Positions 46,979-56,165 of a DNA stretch of 64,000 bases are shown piece after piece. The DNA lies in contig NZ_PPQB01000010.1 of the NCBI RefSeq assembly GCF_002902345.1, positions 192,999 through 256,998 on the forward strand, in the 5' to 3' direction. Made by a program: the position numbers and the translations under genes. Every line of letters begins with the position of its first letter. Within the stretch, counting starts at the first letter, position 1. The notes under the pieces were generated by a model. The model saw nothing but the letters and a program-made list of their open reading frames with translations, was not told the DNA's origin and did no database searches. The stretch is from Staphylococcus arlettae. GTDB taxonomy: Bacteria; Bacillota; Bacilli; Staphylococcales; Staphylococcaceae.

Positions 46979-47698
46979 ATGGCACAAGTGAAAATAGCGG
47001 TAACCATTGCTCCGGAAAATGAATTATTACCAGCTACAATTGAAGACTTAAAACGATATCAATCGGACTTCGATATAATTGAATTACGTATAGATCAATG
47101 GCAACAAATAGAAACAACAACAGTACGTGCAGTATTACAACAGCTAAAAGACTTAGCGTTAAATAAACAAATATTAGTGACATATCGTACGGCCAACCAA
47201 GGTGGTTTAGGAACGTTAGCGTCAAAAGAATATCTTGAATATTTAACCACATTAATAACACAAGAAACATTTGACGTTATTGATCTTGAATTTGATAAAA
47301 AGCAAAATCCTGAGGAATTAACAACAGTAATCAATCTAGCGCAAAATAATAATAAAGAAGTAGTATTGTCCTATCATGACTTTGATCAAACCCCACAATT
47401 AGATGAGTTAAAGCATTTGTATTATAAAATGCATTTGTTGGCTCCAGATTACTTGAAGGTAGCAGTAATGCCTAAAGGGAAAGAAGATGTCACTAATTTA
47501 TTAAATGCTATGTCTGTAACAGCAGATTCAATAAATGAACGTGTTGTAGGCATTGCTATGGGTAAAATAGGGATTGTTTCACGTACTGCGCAAGGCGTGT
47601 TTGGTGGAACAATTTCATATGGCTGTATAGACACTCCAAAAGCACCTGGACAAATTCACGTAGCAACGTTGCGTCAACAGTTAGATTTTTATAACTAG
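46979..47698 (+). CDS. aroD: 3-dehydroquinate dehydratase, type I
   Basis: 239 residues. IELRIDQW near the N-terminus, catalytic His in VVLSYHDFDQTP and the Schiff-base lysine in DYLKVAVMPKGKED. It removes water from 3-dehydroquinate in the shikimate pathway. GAGGTGTG site. The C-terminal GQIHVATLRQQL closes the TIM barrel as usual. Confidence 0.96.
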   Translation: MAQVKIAVTIAPENELLPATIEDLKRYQSDFDIIELRIDQWQQIETTTVRAVLQQLKDLALNKQILVTYRTANQGGLGTLASKEYLEYLTTLITQETFDVIDLEFDKKQNPEELTTVINLAQNNNKEVVLSYHDFDQTPQLDELKHLYYKMHLLAPDYLKVAVMPKGKEDVTNLLNAMSVTADSINERVVGIAMGKIGIVSRTAQGVFGGTISYGCIDTPKAPGQIHVATLRQQLDFYN

Positions 47699-47763
47699 TT
47701 TGAAAATTCCCTGATAGTATTTTATAATTGAAAATAATTATCAATACGAAAGGGCGTTGTTTC

Positions 47764-48303
47764 ATGGAATTACAAGATGCAATCGCGAATAGAAGAAGTA
47801 TTAAAATGTTTAAAAGAGATATGGTGATTGATGATCAAGTATTATACCAAGCGATTGAACAATCTACGTATGCGCCTAATCATGGTATGAGACAGCCATG
47901 GCGTGTTGTGCATATCGCTAAAAATAGATTAGGTGAAATGAGTAAGCAAGTATCGCGTATTGCTTTTCATCACCAACCCGATAAACAGCAAGATCACTAT
48001 AATGCTGTGACAAATTTAGGTGGTATGTTGGCATTAATTGTACAAGAAGATCCACGCCAAAAAGAAAATTTGGAAAATTATTTGGCTTTTGGTGCCTTTG
48101 CTCAAAATTTAATGCTTTTACTACATGAAGCGCAAATAGGTACGTGTTGGAAGACACCTCAATATATCTTTTTACCACAAATAAGAAACGTTTTCGGCGT
48201 GAAAGATAATGAAAGTTTAGTCGGTTTTATGTATTTAACAGATATGGAAGATGAAATGCATCATCCACCACGTCAAACTCAAAATATAATGACACAATTT
48301 TAA
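47764..48303 (+). CDS. nitroreductase family protein
   Basis: 179 residues. N-terminal MELQDAIANRRSIKMFK binds FMN phosphate; QSTYAPNHGMRQPWRVVH and GTCWKTP are the conserved flavin-contact segments. Function probably NAD(P)H-dependent reduction of nitro compounds or quinones. The ATG at 47764 follows AAAGGG; upstream in-frame codons lack a site. It follows aroD as in S. aureus. Confidence 0.9.
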   Translation: MELQDAIANRRSIKMFKRDMVIDDQVLYQAIEQSTYAPNHGMRQPWRVVHIAKNRLGEMSKQVSRIAFHHQPDKQQDHYNAVTNLGGMLALIVQEDPRQKENLENYLAFGAFAQNLMLLLHEAQIGTCWKTPQYIFLPQIRNVFGVKDNESLVGFMYLTDMEDEMHHPPRQTQNIMTQF

Positions 48304-48311
48304 TTTATAAA

Positions 48312-48475
48312 GGGGAGTGGGACAGAAATCTGATTTTGAAAAAATGATTTCGTCGTCCCACCCCGGCAAGGCTGACTAGCGTTGAAAAAAGCTTGGTTTG
48401 AAGCGCATTTTCAATGCAGACAGCTACTGCCAATATGAAAAGAGACTAGAACAAATCAATATTGTCCTAGCCTCA
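48312..48475. repeat. staphylococcal intergenic repeat (GGGAGTGGGACAG type)
   Basis: Starts GGGGAGTGGGACAGAAATC and forms a hairpin with GATTTCGTCGTCCCAC, then CCCCGGCAAGGCTGACTAG and a second hairpin (GACTAGAACAA / TTGTCCTAGC). Such blocks recur between genes in staphylococcal genomes. No ORF. It directly precedes the second dispersed repeat. Confidence 0.75.
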
Positions 48476-48478
48476 CCA

Positions 48479-48519
48479 GACTGCCGACAAAGCTACTGAG
48501 TTTGTTGGCAGTTTTTTTT
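48479..48519 (+). terminator. terminator hairpin joined to repeat copy B
   Basis: ACTGCCGACAAA / TTTGTTGGCAGT then T7, nearly identical to 2874-2917. Confidence 0.78.
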
Positions 48520-48593
48520 ATGCACGCTTTCCGCGGGCACTGTCTTAGCCTATAGTCTTGGCAAGTGCTATTCCCGCAGGAGTCGGCATAAAT
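48517..48593. repeat. GC-rich palindromic dispersed repeat, copy B
   Basis: 77 bases from TTTATGCACGCTTTCCGCGG to GGAGTCGGCATAAAT; differs from copy A by a few substitutions and one missing C in CTTCGGC. Imperfect inverted ends as in copy A. Confidence 0.8.
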
Positions 48594-48626
48594 CATTACT
48601 ATTTTGAAAAACTATATAAATAAAAC

Positions 48627-48672
48627 GTAAACAAGCCCTTCGCAAATTACTGTGAAGGGCTTGTTTACGTTT
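48627..48672. terminator. bidirectional terminator
   Basis: GTAAACAAGCCCTTC / GAAGGGCTTGTTTAC, 15 perfect pairs, serving the thioredoxin-like gene on the minus strand. Confidence 0.88.
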
Positions 48673-48710
48673 TGAAGCTAGCATATCAAATTAATGTGCT
48701 AGTTTTTGTA

Positions 48711-49031
48711 TTACTGAAATGTTTCAGCTAAGAATGACTCAACTTGTTCTGGTGATTTAGCATTTGCTGAATGTAGGTGAGCAAGTTTTTCACCATTTTT
48801 GAAGACTAAAAGACTTGGAATACCCATAACGTCATTATTTGCTGCAACATCTTCTAGTTCGTCTCTATTGACTGTATACCAATTATAATTATTGTATTTT
48901 TCTACAATAGGATCAATCCACATATCCATTGCTTTACAATCTGGACACCATCCTGCTTCGAATTTTACAATGACAGGTTGATCACTATTTATAGTTGAAT
49001 CAAAATTACTTGTTGAGTTAATTTTTTCCAT
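48711..49031 (-). CDS. thioredoxin-family protein
   Basis: 106 residues with active site WCPDC (Cys29, Cys32) and the cis-proline segment GIPSLLVFKNG. WCPDC is unusual compared with WCGPC, so it is not TrxA itself but a thioredoxin-like reductant. The ATG at 49031 follows GGAGCG. Divergent from the ArsC/Spx-like gene, as in S. aureus. Confidence 0.9.
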   Translation of the reverse strand: MEKINSTSNFDSTINSDQPVIVKFEAGWCPDCKAMDMWIDPIVEKYNNYNWYTVNRDELEDVAANNDVMGIPSLLVFKNGEKLAHLHSANAKSPEQVESFLAETFQ

Positions 49032-49169
49032 ATTAACGCTCCTTTGATTATTAATTGATTACATTATAACTAAAAAAACTAGGGAAATAAAAATTTTAGC
49101 TTAAAAATTGAAGCGTTTTAATCGTAATTCTGCTATATTAGTGATAACAACGTATAGGAGGTACAGTAC

Positions 49170-49523
49170 ATGATTAAATTTTACCAATATCCTAATTGTA
49201 CGACATGTAAAAAAGCTGCTAAATTTTTACAATCGTACGGTGTGAGTTATGAACCTATCGACATCGTTCAACATACACCAACTAAAAATGAGTTTAAAGA
49301 TATTTTAGAACGTACTGGCATTGAAATTAACAAAATGTTTAATACACATGGTGCCAAATATCGCGAATTAGGTTTAAAAGATAAAATAGGGACGCTTTCT
49401 GATGATGAAAAGCTAGATTTACTTGCTTCTGATGGTATGTTAGTAAAACGACCACTAGCTGTGCTAGGCGATAAAGCAACTGTTGGTTTCAAAGAAGAAG
49501 AGTATAAAGCGACATGGTTATAA
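49170..49523 (+). CDS. ArsC/Spx-family protein (YusI-like)
   Basis: 117 residues. The CXXC-like motif is CTTC (Cys10, Cys13), and VKRPLAVLGDKATVGFKEEEY is the conserved C-terminal part. B. subtilis YusI, next to gcvH (yusH), is the closest comparison. Spx-like regulators bind RNA polymerase, arsenate reductases use three cysteines; neither role is shown here. AGGAGGT site. Confidence 0.88.
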   Translation: MIKFYQYPNCTTCKKAAKFLQSYGVSYEPIDIVQHTPTKNEFKDILERTGIEINKMFNTHGAKYRELGLKDKIGTLSDDEKLDLLASDGMLVKRPLAVLGDKATVGFKEEEYKATWL

Positions 49524-49542
49524 AGATTTTCACTTTATAACG

Positions 49543-49606
49543 ATCGCTAAAGTTTTCAAAAATGCAGTCAAAATCAATTTATGAAAACGCTTAATGATGC
49601 TGTGTA
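49543..49606. repeat. imperfect direct repeat, left of gcvH
   Basis: CGCTAAAGTTTTCAAAAA .. TCAAAATCA .. GAAAA .. TTAATGATGCTGT. The same word order recurs at 50147-50206. Confidence 0.45.
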
Positions 49607-49704
49607 AAAGTAACATAAATTTTTGATTATTAAAGGCAAACAGTTGCCAGTTATACATTCATATGGCATCATAAATATGTAAAATCATATAGGAGGGGAT
49701 TCTC

Positions 49705-50085
49705 GTGGCAGTACCAAGTGAATTAAAATACTCAAAAGAACATGAATGGATAAAAGTTGAAGGAAATACGGTTACAATTGGTATCACTGAATATGCGCAA
49801 AGTGAATTAGGTGATATTGTATTTGTTGAATTACCAGAAGTTGATGATGACATCCAAGAGGGGGATACTTTTGGCAGTGTTGAATCTGTAAAAACTGTCT
49901 CTGAATTGTATGCACCTGTTACTGGTAAAGTAGTAGAAGCAAATGAAGAATTAGAAGATAGCCCTGAATTTGTAAATGAATCACCATATGAAAAAGCTTG
50001 GATGGTGAAAGTTGAAGTTAGTGATTTAGATCAATTGAATGAACTACTTTCAGCTGAACAATATTCTGAAATGATTGGTGAATAG
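49705..50085 (+). CDS. gcvH: glycine cleavage system H protein
   Basis: 126 residues. Lipoyl lysine Lys63 in [15 protein letters not shown]. GcvH shuttles the aminomethyl group in glycine cleavage and, in staphylococci and Bacillus, carries octanoate for lipoate assembly on other enzymes. GTG start after a GGAGGGG site. The gcvT and gcvPAB genes are not in the window. Confidence 0.96.
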   Translation: MAVPSELKYSKEHEWIKVEGNTVTIGITEYAQSELGDIVFVELPEVDDDIQEGDTFGSVESVKTVSELYAPVTGKVVEANEELEDSPEFVNESPYEKAWMVKVEVSDLDQLNELLSAEQYSEMIGE

Positions 50086-50096
50086 AATAAGTGATT

Positions 50097-50131
50097 TTAA
50101 ACTCCATGATATTTACTGTCTTGGAGTTTTT
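50097..50131 (+). terminator. gcvH terminator
   Basis: AAACTCCA / TTGGAGTTT stem with a 15-base loop, then TT. Confidence 0.7.
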
Positions 50132-50146
50132 AACTTATCTATGGCG

Positions 50147-50206
50147 CTAAAGTTTACCAAAATTTAATAAACCCTCAAAATCATGGAAAATTAATGCTGT
50201 AACAAT
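50147..50206. repeat. imperfect direct repeat, right of gcvH
   Basis: CGCTAAAGTTTACCAAAAT .. TCAAAATCATG .. GAAAATTAATGCTGT, parallel to 49543-49606. Confidence 0.45.
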
Positions 50207-50334
50207 GAATTTGACAAGTAAAGACGCCATTTTTACAATATTGATACAAAATTATAATATGTTTATAACCTCGTGTCTTTGTGAAAAACCAAATATAGTA
50301 TAAGTTTATTATCAACTTTTAGAAGGTGGATGTC

Positions 50335-50727
50335 ATGACGATTCTTAATAAAGTTATCATTGTTGAAGGCAAATCTGATAAAAAGAGAGTTAAACAAGTA
50401 ATTGATGAACCAATTGAAATTATTTGTACTCATGGAACTATGGGTATTGATAAAATTGATGAAATGGTGGAATCTTTGTACGATAAACAAGTTACAATTT
50501 TAGTTGATTCAGACGATGAGGGAGAAAAGATTCGTAGATGGTTTAAACACTATTTAAGCGAAAGTAAACATGTTAGAGTGGATAAACAGTATTGTGAAAT
50601 TGCGAGATGTCCAAAACGATATTTAGCTAAAGTATTGAAAAAAAACGGCTTTGTAGTTAAAGACGAAGAGCATATCAATAAAGCTAAACTAGATTATATA
50701 GCTGAAAGGGTAAGTTTATTAACATGA
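50335..50727 (+). CDS. Toprim-domain protein (YusF-like)
   Basis: 130 residues. Toprim motifs VIIVEGKSDKKR (catalytic Glu) and LVDSDDEGEKIRRWF (DxD). It resembles B. subtilis YusF and RNase M5-like stand-alone Toprim proteins; a nucleic-acid cleaving role is likely but unproven. The ATG at 50335 follows GAAGGTGG. It overlaps the next gene by four bases (ATGA), so both are translated together. Confidence 0.87.
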   Translation: MTILNKVIIVEGKSDKKRVKQVIDEPIEIICTHGTMGIDKIDEMVESLYDKQVTILVDSDDEGEKIRRWFKHYLSESKHVRVDKQYCEIARCPKRYLAKVLKKNGFVVKDEEHINKAKLDYIAERVSLLT

Positions 50728-51026
50728 ATGCAACGACAAAACAACACGTAGCAAATGTACGTGAACATTTTGATAAAGATAAACATTTAGTTTTTGGTTA
50801 TACACCAACTTGCGGTACATGTAAAATATCTGAAAGAATGTTAGATATCGCAAATGAAATCTTAAAATTACCAATTACTAAAATTGATTTGAATTTTCAC
50901 CCTGAGTATTCACAGGACAATGAAATACAATCGGTTCCTGTGTTACAACTAATGTCTAAAGATAAGGAAATAAAGCGTATTTACGCTTTTCAATCTGTGC
51001 CATATCTTTTAGAAAATTTGCAATAA
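50724..51026 (+). CDS. thioredoxin-like protein (YusE-like)
   Basis: 100 residues with CGTC (Cys30, Cys33) and VPVLQLM at the cis-proline site. Overlaps the Toprim gene by four bases. B. subtilis has yusE next to yusF in the same neighbourhood, which supports the assignment. Its redox partner is unknown. Confidence 0.87.
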   Translation: MNATTKQHVANVREHFDKDKHLVFGYTPTCGTCKISERMLDIANEILKLPITKIDLNFHPEYSQDNEIQSVPVLQLMSKDKEIKRIYAFQSVPYLLENLQ

Positions 51027-51030
51027 TATA

Positions 51031-51059
51031 TTGACGAATCATTAGTGCAGTGGTAGGAT
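51031..51059 (+). promoter_or_regulatory. metNIQ promoter
   Basis: -35 TTGACG (51031-51036), 17-base spacer, -10 TAGGAT (51054-51059), just upstream of the SAM aptamer. Confidence 0.65.
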
Positions 51060-51081
51060 TAAAAATAATTAAATAATGTAA

Positions 51082-51238
51082 CTCTTATCGAGAGAGGTGG
51101 AGGGATGTGCCCTATGAAGCCCGGCAACCGTCTAAGTATAGAAATGGTGCCAATTCACATAAAGTCGACCGAACTTTAAAAGATGAGAGAGGGTGTTATT
51201 GCTTTCTCTATCTTTTAAGATGAGAAAGCATTTTTTTA
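51082..51238 (+). promoter_or_regulatory. SAM-I (S-box) riboswitch with terminator
   Basis: Aptamer 51082-51189: P1 CTCTTATC / GATGAGAG, conserved AGAGGTGGAGGGA, GAAGCCCGGCAACC and GGTGCCAATTC. After it, AAAAGATGAGAGAG can pair with CTTTCTCTATCTTTT (antiterminator), or GCTTTCTC / GAGAAAGC plus T7 forms the terminator (51201-51237). SAM binding holds P1 and lets the terminator form, shutting off metNIQ. Confidence 0.95.
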
Positions 51239-51267
51239 ATTTATAAGCAATACAAGGAGGACAAACA

Positions 51268-52293
51268 ATGATTGAGTTAAATCAAATCGTCAAGCGTTAT
51301 AAGACGAAAAAGCAAGATGTGCTTGCGGTAGATCATGTTGATTTAAGTATTCAATCAGGCTCAATTTTTGGAGTTATTGGTTTTTCAGGTGCGGGCAAAA
51401 GTACATTAGTTCGACTGTTTAACAATTTAGAACAACCAACTTCAGGTGACGTAACAATCGATGGTGACAATATAGGACAATTGTCTAAAAAAGATTTAAG
51501 AAAAAAACGTCAAAAAGTGAGTATGATATTTCAACACTTCAACTTATTATGGTCACGTACTGTATTAAATAATATAACATTCCCATTAGAAATTGCTGGG
51601 GTACCGAAGCAAGAAGCAAAACAACGGGCTGCAGAACTTGTTGAGTTAGTAGGATTAAAAGGACGAGAAGACGCATACCCATCTGAATTATCTGGTGGTC
51701 AAAAACAACGTGTTGGTATTGCACGTGCTTTAGCAAACGAACCGACTGTGTTGTTATGTGATGAAGCGACAAGTGCACTAGATCCACAGACTACAGATGA
51801 AATTTTAGATTTATTACTTAAAATTAAAGAACAGCGAAATTTAACTATTGTGATTATCACTCATGAAATGCATGTTATACGTCGTATTTGTGATGAAGTC
51901 GCAGTAATGGAAAATGGCAGTGTTATAGAACAAGGATCTGTGACGAATGTATTTGAAAATCCAAAACATGAAGTAACGAAACGCTTTGTTAAAGAAGACT
52001 TAAATGATGATTTTGAAGATGCATTTGCAGACATAGAGCATTTTGGCAAAGATGATTACATAGTAAGATTGAATTTTACTGGTAATAACACTACTGAACC
52101 TATCGTGTCATACATTACGCGAGCGCATCAAATAGACGTAAATATTTTAGAAGCAAATATAAAAAATACTAAAAGTGGGTCAATTGGCTTTTTAGTGTTA
52201 CATCTTCCGAATATAAATTCTGAAAAATTCGAAGATTTCAACAGTGATTTAGCAAAACAACAAGTATCAGTGGAGGTGTTACGTCATGACTAG
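51268..52293 (+). CDS. metN: methionine ABC importer ATPase MetN
   Basis: 341 residues. Walker [10 protein letters not shown], signature [15 protein letters not shown], Walker [14 protein letters not shown]-loop IITHEMHVI, and a C-terminal ACT-like NIL domain of about 90 residues that senses methionine. It powers uptake of methionine by MetI and MetQ. AAGGAGG site. Overlaps metI by eight bases. Controlled by the upstream S-box. Confidence 0.96.
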   Translation: MIELNQIVKRYKTKKQDVLAVDHVDLSIQSGSIFGVIGFSGAGKSTLVRLFNNLEQPTSGDVTIDGDNIGQLSKKDLRKKRQKVSMIFQHFNLLWSRTVLNNITFPLEIAGVPKQEAKQRAAELVELVGLKGREDAYPSELSGGQKQRVGIARALANEPTVLLCDEATSALDPQTTDEILDLLLKIKEQRNLTIVIITHEMHVIRRICDEVAVMENGSVIEQGSVTNVFENPKHEVTKRFVKEDLNDDFEDAFADIEHFGKDDYIVRLNFTGNNTTEPIVSYITRAHQIDVNILEANIKNTKSGSIGFLVLHLPNINSEKFEDFNSDLAKQQVSVEVLRHD

Positions 52294-52981
52294 TTCATTT
52301 AGTGAAATCCTCCAAGAAATGATTACGATGCCCAATGTACAATGGTCACAAGTGTGGGTAGCAACTTATGAAACGTTATATATGACAGTGATAGCAACTA
52401 TTTTTGCTTTTATTTTTGGTATTATTTTAGGAGTGTTGCTCTTTTTATCAGCTAAAAGTGACGCTAAAGCAGCTAGAATTTTTTATAGCATTGTCTCTTT
52501 TGTCGTTAATTTATTCAGAGCAATTCCTTTCATCATTTTAATATTATTACTTATACCGTTCACTAGTTTAATTTTAGGTACAATAAGTGGACCAACAGGT
52601 GCCTTACCAGCATTAATTATTGGTTCTGCTCCATTTTATGCTAGATTAGTTGAAATCGCATTTAAAGAAATTGATAAAGGTGTAATTGAAGCGGCGTGGT
52701 CAATGGGTGCCAATACATGGACAGTAGTAAGAAAAGTATTGTTACCTGAAGCTATGCCAGCGTTAGTATCAGGAATTACAGTTACAGCAATCGCCTTAGT
52801 AGGTTCTACGGCAATTGCAGGTGTTATAGGTGCAGGTGGATTAGGGAACCTTGCATATTTAACAGGTTTTACACGAAATCAAAATGATGTCATTTTAGTT
52901 TCGACAATTTTAATTTTAATTATTGTGTTCATTATTCAATTCATTGGTGATTGGGCTACAAATAAATTAGACAAACGATAA
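52286..52981 (+). CDS. metI: methionine ABC importer permease MetI
   Basis: 231 residues, about five transmembrane helices, with the permease EAA motif [22 protein letters not shown] that docks on MetN. The ATG overlaps the end of metN by eight bases; the GGAGGTG in metN serves as ribosome site. Middle gene of metNIQ. Confidence 0.96.
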   Translation: MTSSFSEILQEMITMPNVQWSQVWVATYETLYMTVIATIFAFIFGIILGVLLFLSAKSDAKAARIFYSIVSFVVNLFRAIPFIILILLLIPFTSLILGTISGPTGALPALIIGSAPFYARLVEIAFKEIDKGVIEAAWSMGANTWTVVRKVLLPEAMPALVSGITVTAIALVGSTAIAGVIGAGGLGNLAYLTGFTRNQNDVILVSTILILIIVFIIQFIGDWATNKLDKR

Positions 52982-53001
52982 CATGAAATGGGGAGAAAAA
53001 C

Positions 53002-53814
53002 ATGAAAAAAATACTTAGTTTAGCTTTTGTATTAGTTTTATCTGTAGTATTGGCAGCTTGTGGTAATAGTGAAGGTAAAGATAAAAAAATAACTGTTGGT
53101 GCGTCACCTTCACCACATGCTGAAATCTTGGAACAGGCAAAACCATTGTTAGAAGATAAAGGTTATGATTTAGAAATTAAAACTATCAATGATTACACAA
53201 CACCTAATAAATTATTAGATAAAGGCGAATTGGACGCTAACTATTTCCAACATACACCATATTTAGAAACTGAGAAAAAATCTAAGAAATATAAAATTGA
53301 GTCAGCAGGTGATGTACATTTAGAACCAATGGCTGTATATTCTAAAAAGTATAAGAATTTGAAAGATTTACCGAAGGGCGCAACAGTATATGTATCTAAC
53401 AACCCTGCAGAAGAAGGTCGTTTCTTAAAATTCTTTGTAGATGCTGGATTAGTTAAAATTAAAGACGGTGTTAAAATTGAAGATGCTAAATTTGATGATA
53501 TCGTAGAAAACAAAAAAGATATTAAATTTAATAATAAACAATCAGCTGAGTATCTACCGAAAATTTATCAAAATGAAAAAGCAGATGCCGTTATTATCAA
53601 TTCTAACTTTGCAATTGATCAAAAGTTAGATCCTAAAAAAGATTCAATTGTTTTAGAAAAACCTGAGGATAATCCATACACGAATTTAATTGCGGTCAAA
53701 GAAGGTCACAAAGATGATGAGAAAATTAAAGCGTTAATGGATGCTTTAAATTCTAAAGATATTAAAGACTATATTAAGAAAGAATATAATGGTTCAGTTG
53801 AACCTGCAAAATAA
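53002..53814 (+). CDS. metQ: methionine-binding lipoprotein MetQ
   Basis: 270 residues. Lipobox LAAC with Cys20 as lipidated residue. NlpA family: VGASPSPHAEILEQAKPLL, ANYFQHTPYLE and FAIDQKLDP match MetQ/GmpC. It captures methionine or its dipeptides outside the membrane. GGGGAG site. Last gene of the operon, terminator directly after. Confidence 0.96.
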   Translation: MKKILSLAFVLVLSVVLAACGNSEGKDKKITVGASPSPHAEILEQAKPLLEDKGYDLEIKTINDYTTPNKLLDKGELDANYFQHTPYLETEKKSKKYKIESAGDVHLEPMAVYSKKYKNLKDLPKGATVYVSNNPAEEGRFLKFFVDAGLVKIKDGVKIEDAKFDDIVENKKDIKFNNKQSAEYLPKIYQNEKADAVIINSNFAIDQKLDPKKDSIVLEKPEDNPYTNLIAVKEGHKDDEKIKALMDALNSKDIKDYIKKEYNGSVEPAK

Positions 53815-53819
53815 TTTTA

Positions 53820-53859
53820 AAAACCGCCTCTTAACGTAATAAGTTAAGAGGCAGTTTTT
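53820..53859 (+). terminator. metNIQ terminator
   Basis: AAAACCGCCTCTTAAC / GTTAAGAGGCAGTTTTT with one mismatch. Confidence 0.92.
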
Positions 53860-53893
53860 ATGTAGTAACATTATATTTTTTGAAACACAATAT

Positions 53894-54118
53894 TTGAAAT
53901 TTAAACTTGGTGCTCTGTATAATAATGGTAGCACTGAGCAGTGCTGAAATGGGAGAACAATATAGGGTTTCTTTAATTCTGTGTTGTCTTATTAATCACT
54001 AAAACCCTAACGCTAAGGGTGAATCTTGTAAATTCTTATATTTATATATAATAAAACTCGGATAACACAGAATACTTATAGTGTAAGTTAAACTATCAAG
54101 TACCTGGCTACCCGAGCT
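53894..54118 (+). ncRNA. structured RNA candidate between metQ and the CNNM gene
   Basis: Promoter TTGAAA (53894-53899), 18-base spacer, TATAAT (53918-53923). The predicted transcript of about 190 bases begins near 53930. It contains hairpin AGCACT-GAGC-AGTGCT, AGGGTTT / AAACCCT, the competing ACCCT / AGGGT, a long-range pair ATTCTGTGTTGTC / GATAACACAGAAT, and a closing stem CTCGG / CCGAG before CTTTATT. No ORF with ribosome site. On the other strand the last stem probably terminates the CNNM gene. Confidence 0.45.
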
Positions 54119-54121
54119 TTA

Positions 54122-55147
54122 TTAATGTTGGTCGTGTTCGTCTTGAATATCGCCAACTATATTTTCTAATATATTTTCCATAGTAATAATGCCATGAATT
54201 TGGTTTGATGATTTAACTAAGGCAATGTGGACATGGAGTTGTTTCATTTGTTCTAGCACAGTATGACATTTGGTAGATAGGTCTACTGTTAAAATATCAT
54301 GAGTGATTTCTGATAATGACTCCACAGATTCGTTTAATAAATCTTTAGCATGCACATAGCCAATAATATTATCAGGTTGATTGACATAGACAGGATATCT
54401 TGAATAATGAGAGTCGTTAATGATTGCTTTTGCCTCGCTCAATGGTGTATCTGAAGAGAACGTTGCTGTTTGTGACAAAGGTATATAGCCGTCTTGTACG
54501 ATCATATTGTCAAAGTCAAATGCTCTATTTATATGTGTCAATTCACCTTTTGTTATTTCTCCGCCATCGTGACTTTCTTTTAATAATAGTTTTAATTCTT
54601 CTTCAGAATGGTAAATTTCACTTTCTTTCGCAGGTTGCATTCCGAATAATCGCAAAATAATACGTGCAGAACCGTTAAGAATATATATGAATGGATAAAA
54701 TAATTTGTAAAACATGATAATTGGTTTTGCAATATATAATGTGATTTGTTCAGCTTTTTGAATTGCGATAGTTTTTGGTGCCATTTCACCGATAACTACG
54801 TGTAAATAAGTAGCTATAACAAAGGCACTAATTAAAGTGAAGACATGAATCAATGTATCAGACATACCAAACAAACTGAAAAATGGATGTAGGATAAATT
54901 CAAAAGTAGATTCACCAACCATACCGATTCCTAGTGCAGTAATTGTAATTCCTAATTGACAGGCTGCTAAGTATTCATCGAGATGAGTTACAACTTTTTT
55001 GGCAGCTATCGCTTGACGATGATTAGCTTCAGCCAATTGATTGATTCTTGATGTGCGTACTTTAACAATTGCAAATTCTGTAGCTACAAAGAATGCCGTA
55101 AGTGCTAACAGTAAAATAAACGTAAGTAAACTAAATAAGGTCCCCAA
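54122..55147 (-). CDS. CNNM/CBS-domain transporter (hemolysin C-like)
   Basis: 341 residues. An N-terminal DUF21/CNNM membrane domain (FFVATEFAIVKVRTSRI, GEMAPKTIAIQKAE) is followed by two CBS repeats from about residue 205 (YIPLSQTATF, IIGYVHAKDLL, HIALVKSSNQIHGIITMENILE). The C-terminal CorC_HlyC domain is missing. Such proteins are linked to Mg or other cation efflux. TTG start, 14 bases after GGAGG, so the start is a little uncertain. Confidence 0.88.
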   Translation of the reverse strand: MGTLFSLLTFILLLALTAFFVATEFAIVKVRTSRINQLAEANHRQAIAAKKVVTHLDEYLAACQLGITITALGIGMVGESTFEFILHPFFSLFGMSDTLIHVFTLISAFVIATYLHVVIGEMAPKTIAIQKAEQITLYIAKPIIMFYKLFYPFIYILNGSARIILRLFGMQPAKESEIYHSEEELKLLLKESHDGGEITKGELTHINRAFDFDNMIVQDGYIPLSQTATFSSDTPLSEAKAIINDSHYSRYPVYVNQPDNIIGYVHAKDLLNESVESLSEITHDILTVDLSTKCHTVLEQMKQLHVHIALVKSSNQIHGIITMENILENIVGDIQDEHDQH

Positions 55148-55271
55148 AGGTTAATAAATTCCTCCAATATAATAATAGATCAATCTTTTTATAGATTGAT
55201 TTACTATTATATAAAAAAATAAGACACAATTCTAATAAAAAGCATAATTTTATTTGTTGCAAAATAAACAA

Positions 55272-55317
55272 TTAAAACCCCTGTTAAAGATTACCTTAAA
55301 GCAAACTTCAACAGGGG
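55272..55317 (-). terminator. terminator of the DUF368 gene
   Basis: CCCCTGTT..AAG / CTT..AACAGGGG, then TTTTAATTG on the minus strand. Confidence 0.82.
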
Positions 55318-55328
55318 ATAGATTAATA

Positions 55329-56165
55329 TTATTCTGAGCTTAGTTTTTGACTAATAAACACTCCGATACATAATACGATTAATGAAATTAGCCATTCTAA
55401 ACCATGAGTAGGTATGCCAGGAAATACCGCATACAATGAACCAATCACTAAACCGATAATTAATGCGTAAGTTGTGATCGTATGTTGAGAGAGTAAATAT
55501 TGAATAAGTTTACTACTGAACATAAAGCCAAAAATGACACCACAACCTACTGTAATTAAGAGTGGAATAGCAGCAAAATTGAATGAAACAAACTCAGAAA
55601 TAGCAAACATAATAGTACCATAAACGCCGAATACTAATAACATAAAAGAACCTGAAATTCCTGGTAACAGCATGGCGCTAGAGGCACACATTCCGGCAAG
55701 AAAATATTTAATAATAAGACCAAAATCTAATGTGAAATGTGAATTGTTAACAGATTCTTCACCACTTAATGACGATATAATAAGTATAATTGCTATTCCT
55801 AATATTAATAGTAAGTAATGTTTTATTGAAAAAGTAGCTTTAAAGTTTGCTGATTTCAATAAGAAAGGAATAATACCAATGATTAAGCCAGTGAAAAAGA
55901 ACATTGTAGGTATATGAAATTCACTTAATAGGTAATTAATCAATTTACTTAAACTACCAATGGCTAAAACCATACCTAATCCAATCGGAATTAAAAAGCG
56001 AATACTAGCTACAAAATGTTTGGAAAACAAACCACTTATTGCACGGATAAAATCATTATATATTCCTAAGAGTAAAGCAATAGTACCACCACTAATACCG
56101 GGGACTAAATCAGAAGTACCCATTGCGAACCCCTTAAAAATATTAGACCATTTAATATTTGACAT
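55329..56165 (-). CDS. DUF368 / PopT polyprenyl-phosphate transporter
   Basis: 278 residues, about nine helices. Two inverted halves carry DLVPGISGGTIALLLGIY and SSAMLLPGISGSFMLLVFGVY, the duplicated GISG motif of DUF368. Recent work on DUF368 (PopT) and DedA (UptA) families shows that they return undecaprenyl phosphate across the membrane for wall synthesis. The ATG follows GAAGGGAACG. It stands alone, divergent from suf. Confidence 0.87.
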   Translation of the reverse strand: MSNIKWSNIFKGFAMGTSDLVPGISGGTIALLLGIYNDFIRAISGLFSKHFVASIRFLIPIGLGMVLAIGSLSKLINYLLSEFHIPTMFFFTGLIIGIIPFLLKSANFKATFSIKHYLLLILGIAIILIISSLSGEESVNNSHFTLDFGLIIKYFLAGMCASSAMLLPGISGSFMLLVFGVYGTIMFAISEFVSFNFAAIPLLITVGCGVIFGFMFSSKLIQYLLSQHTITTYALIIGLVIGSLYAVFPGIPTHGLEWLISLIVLCIGVFISQKLSSE

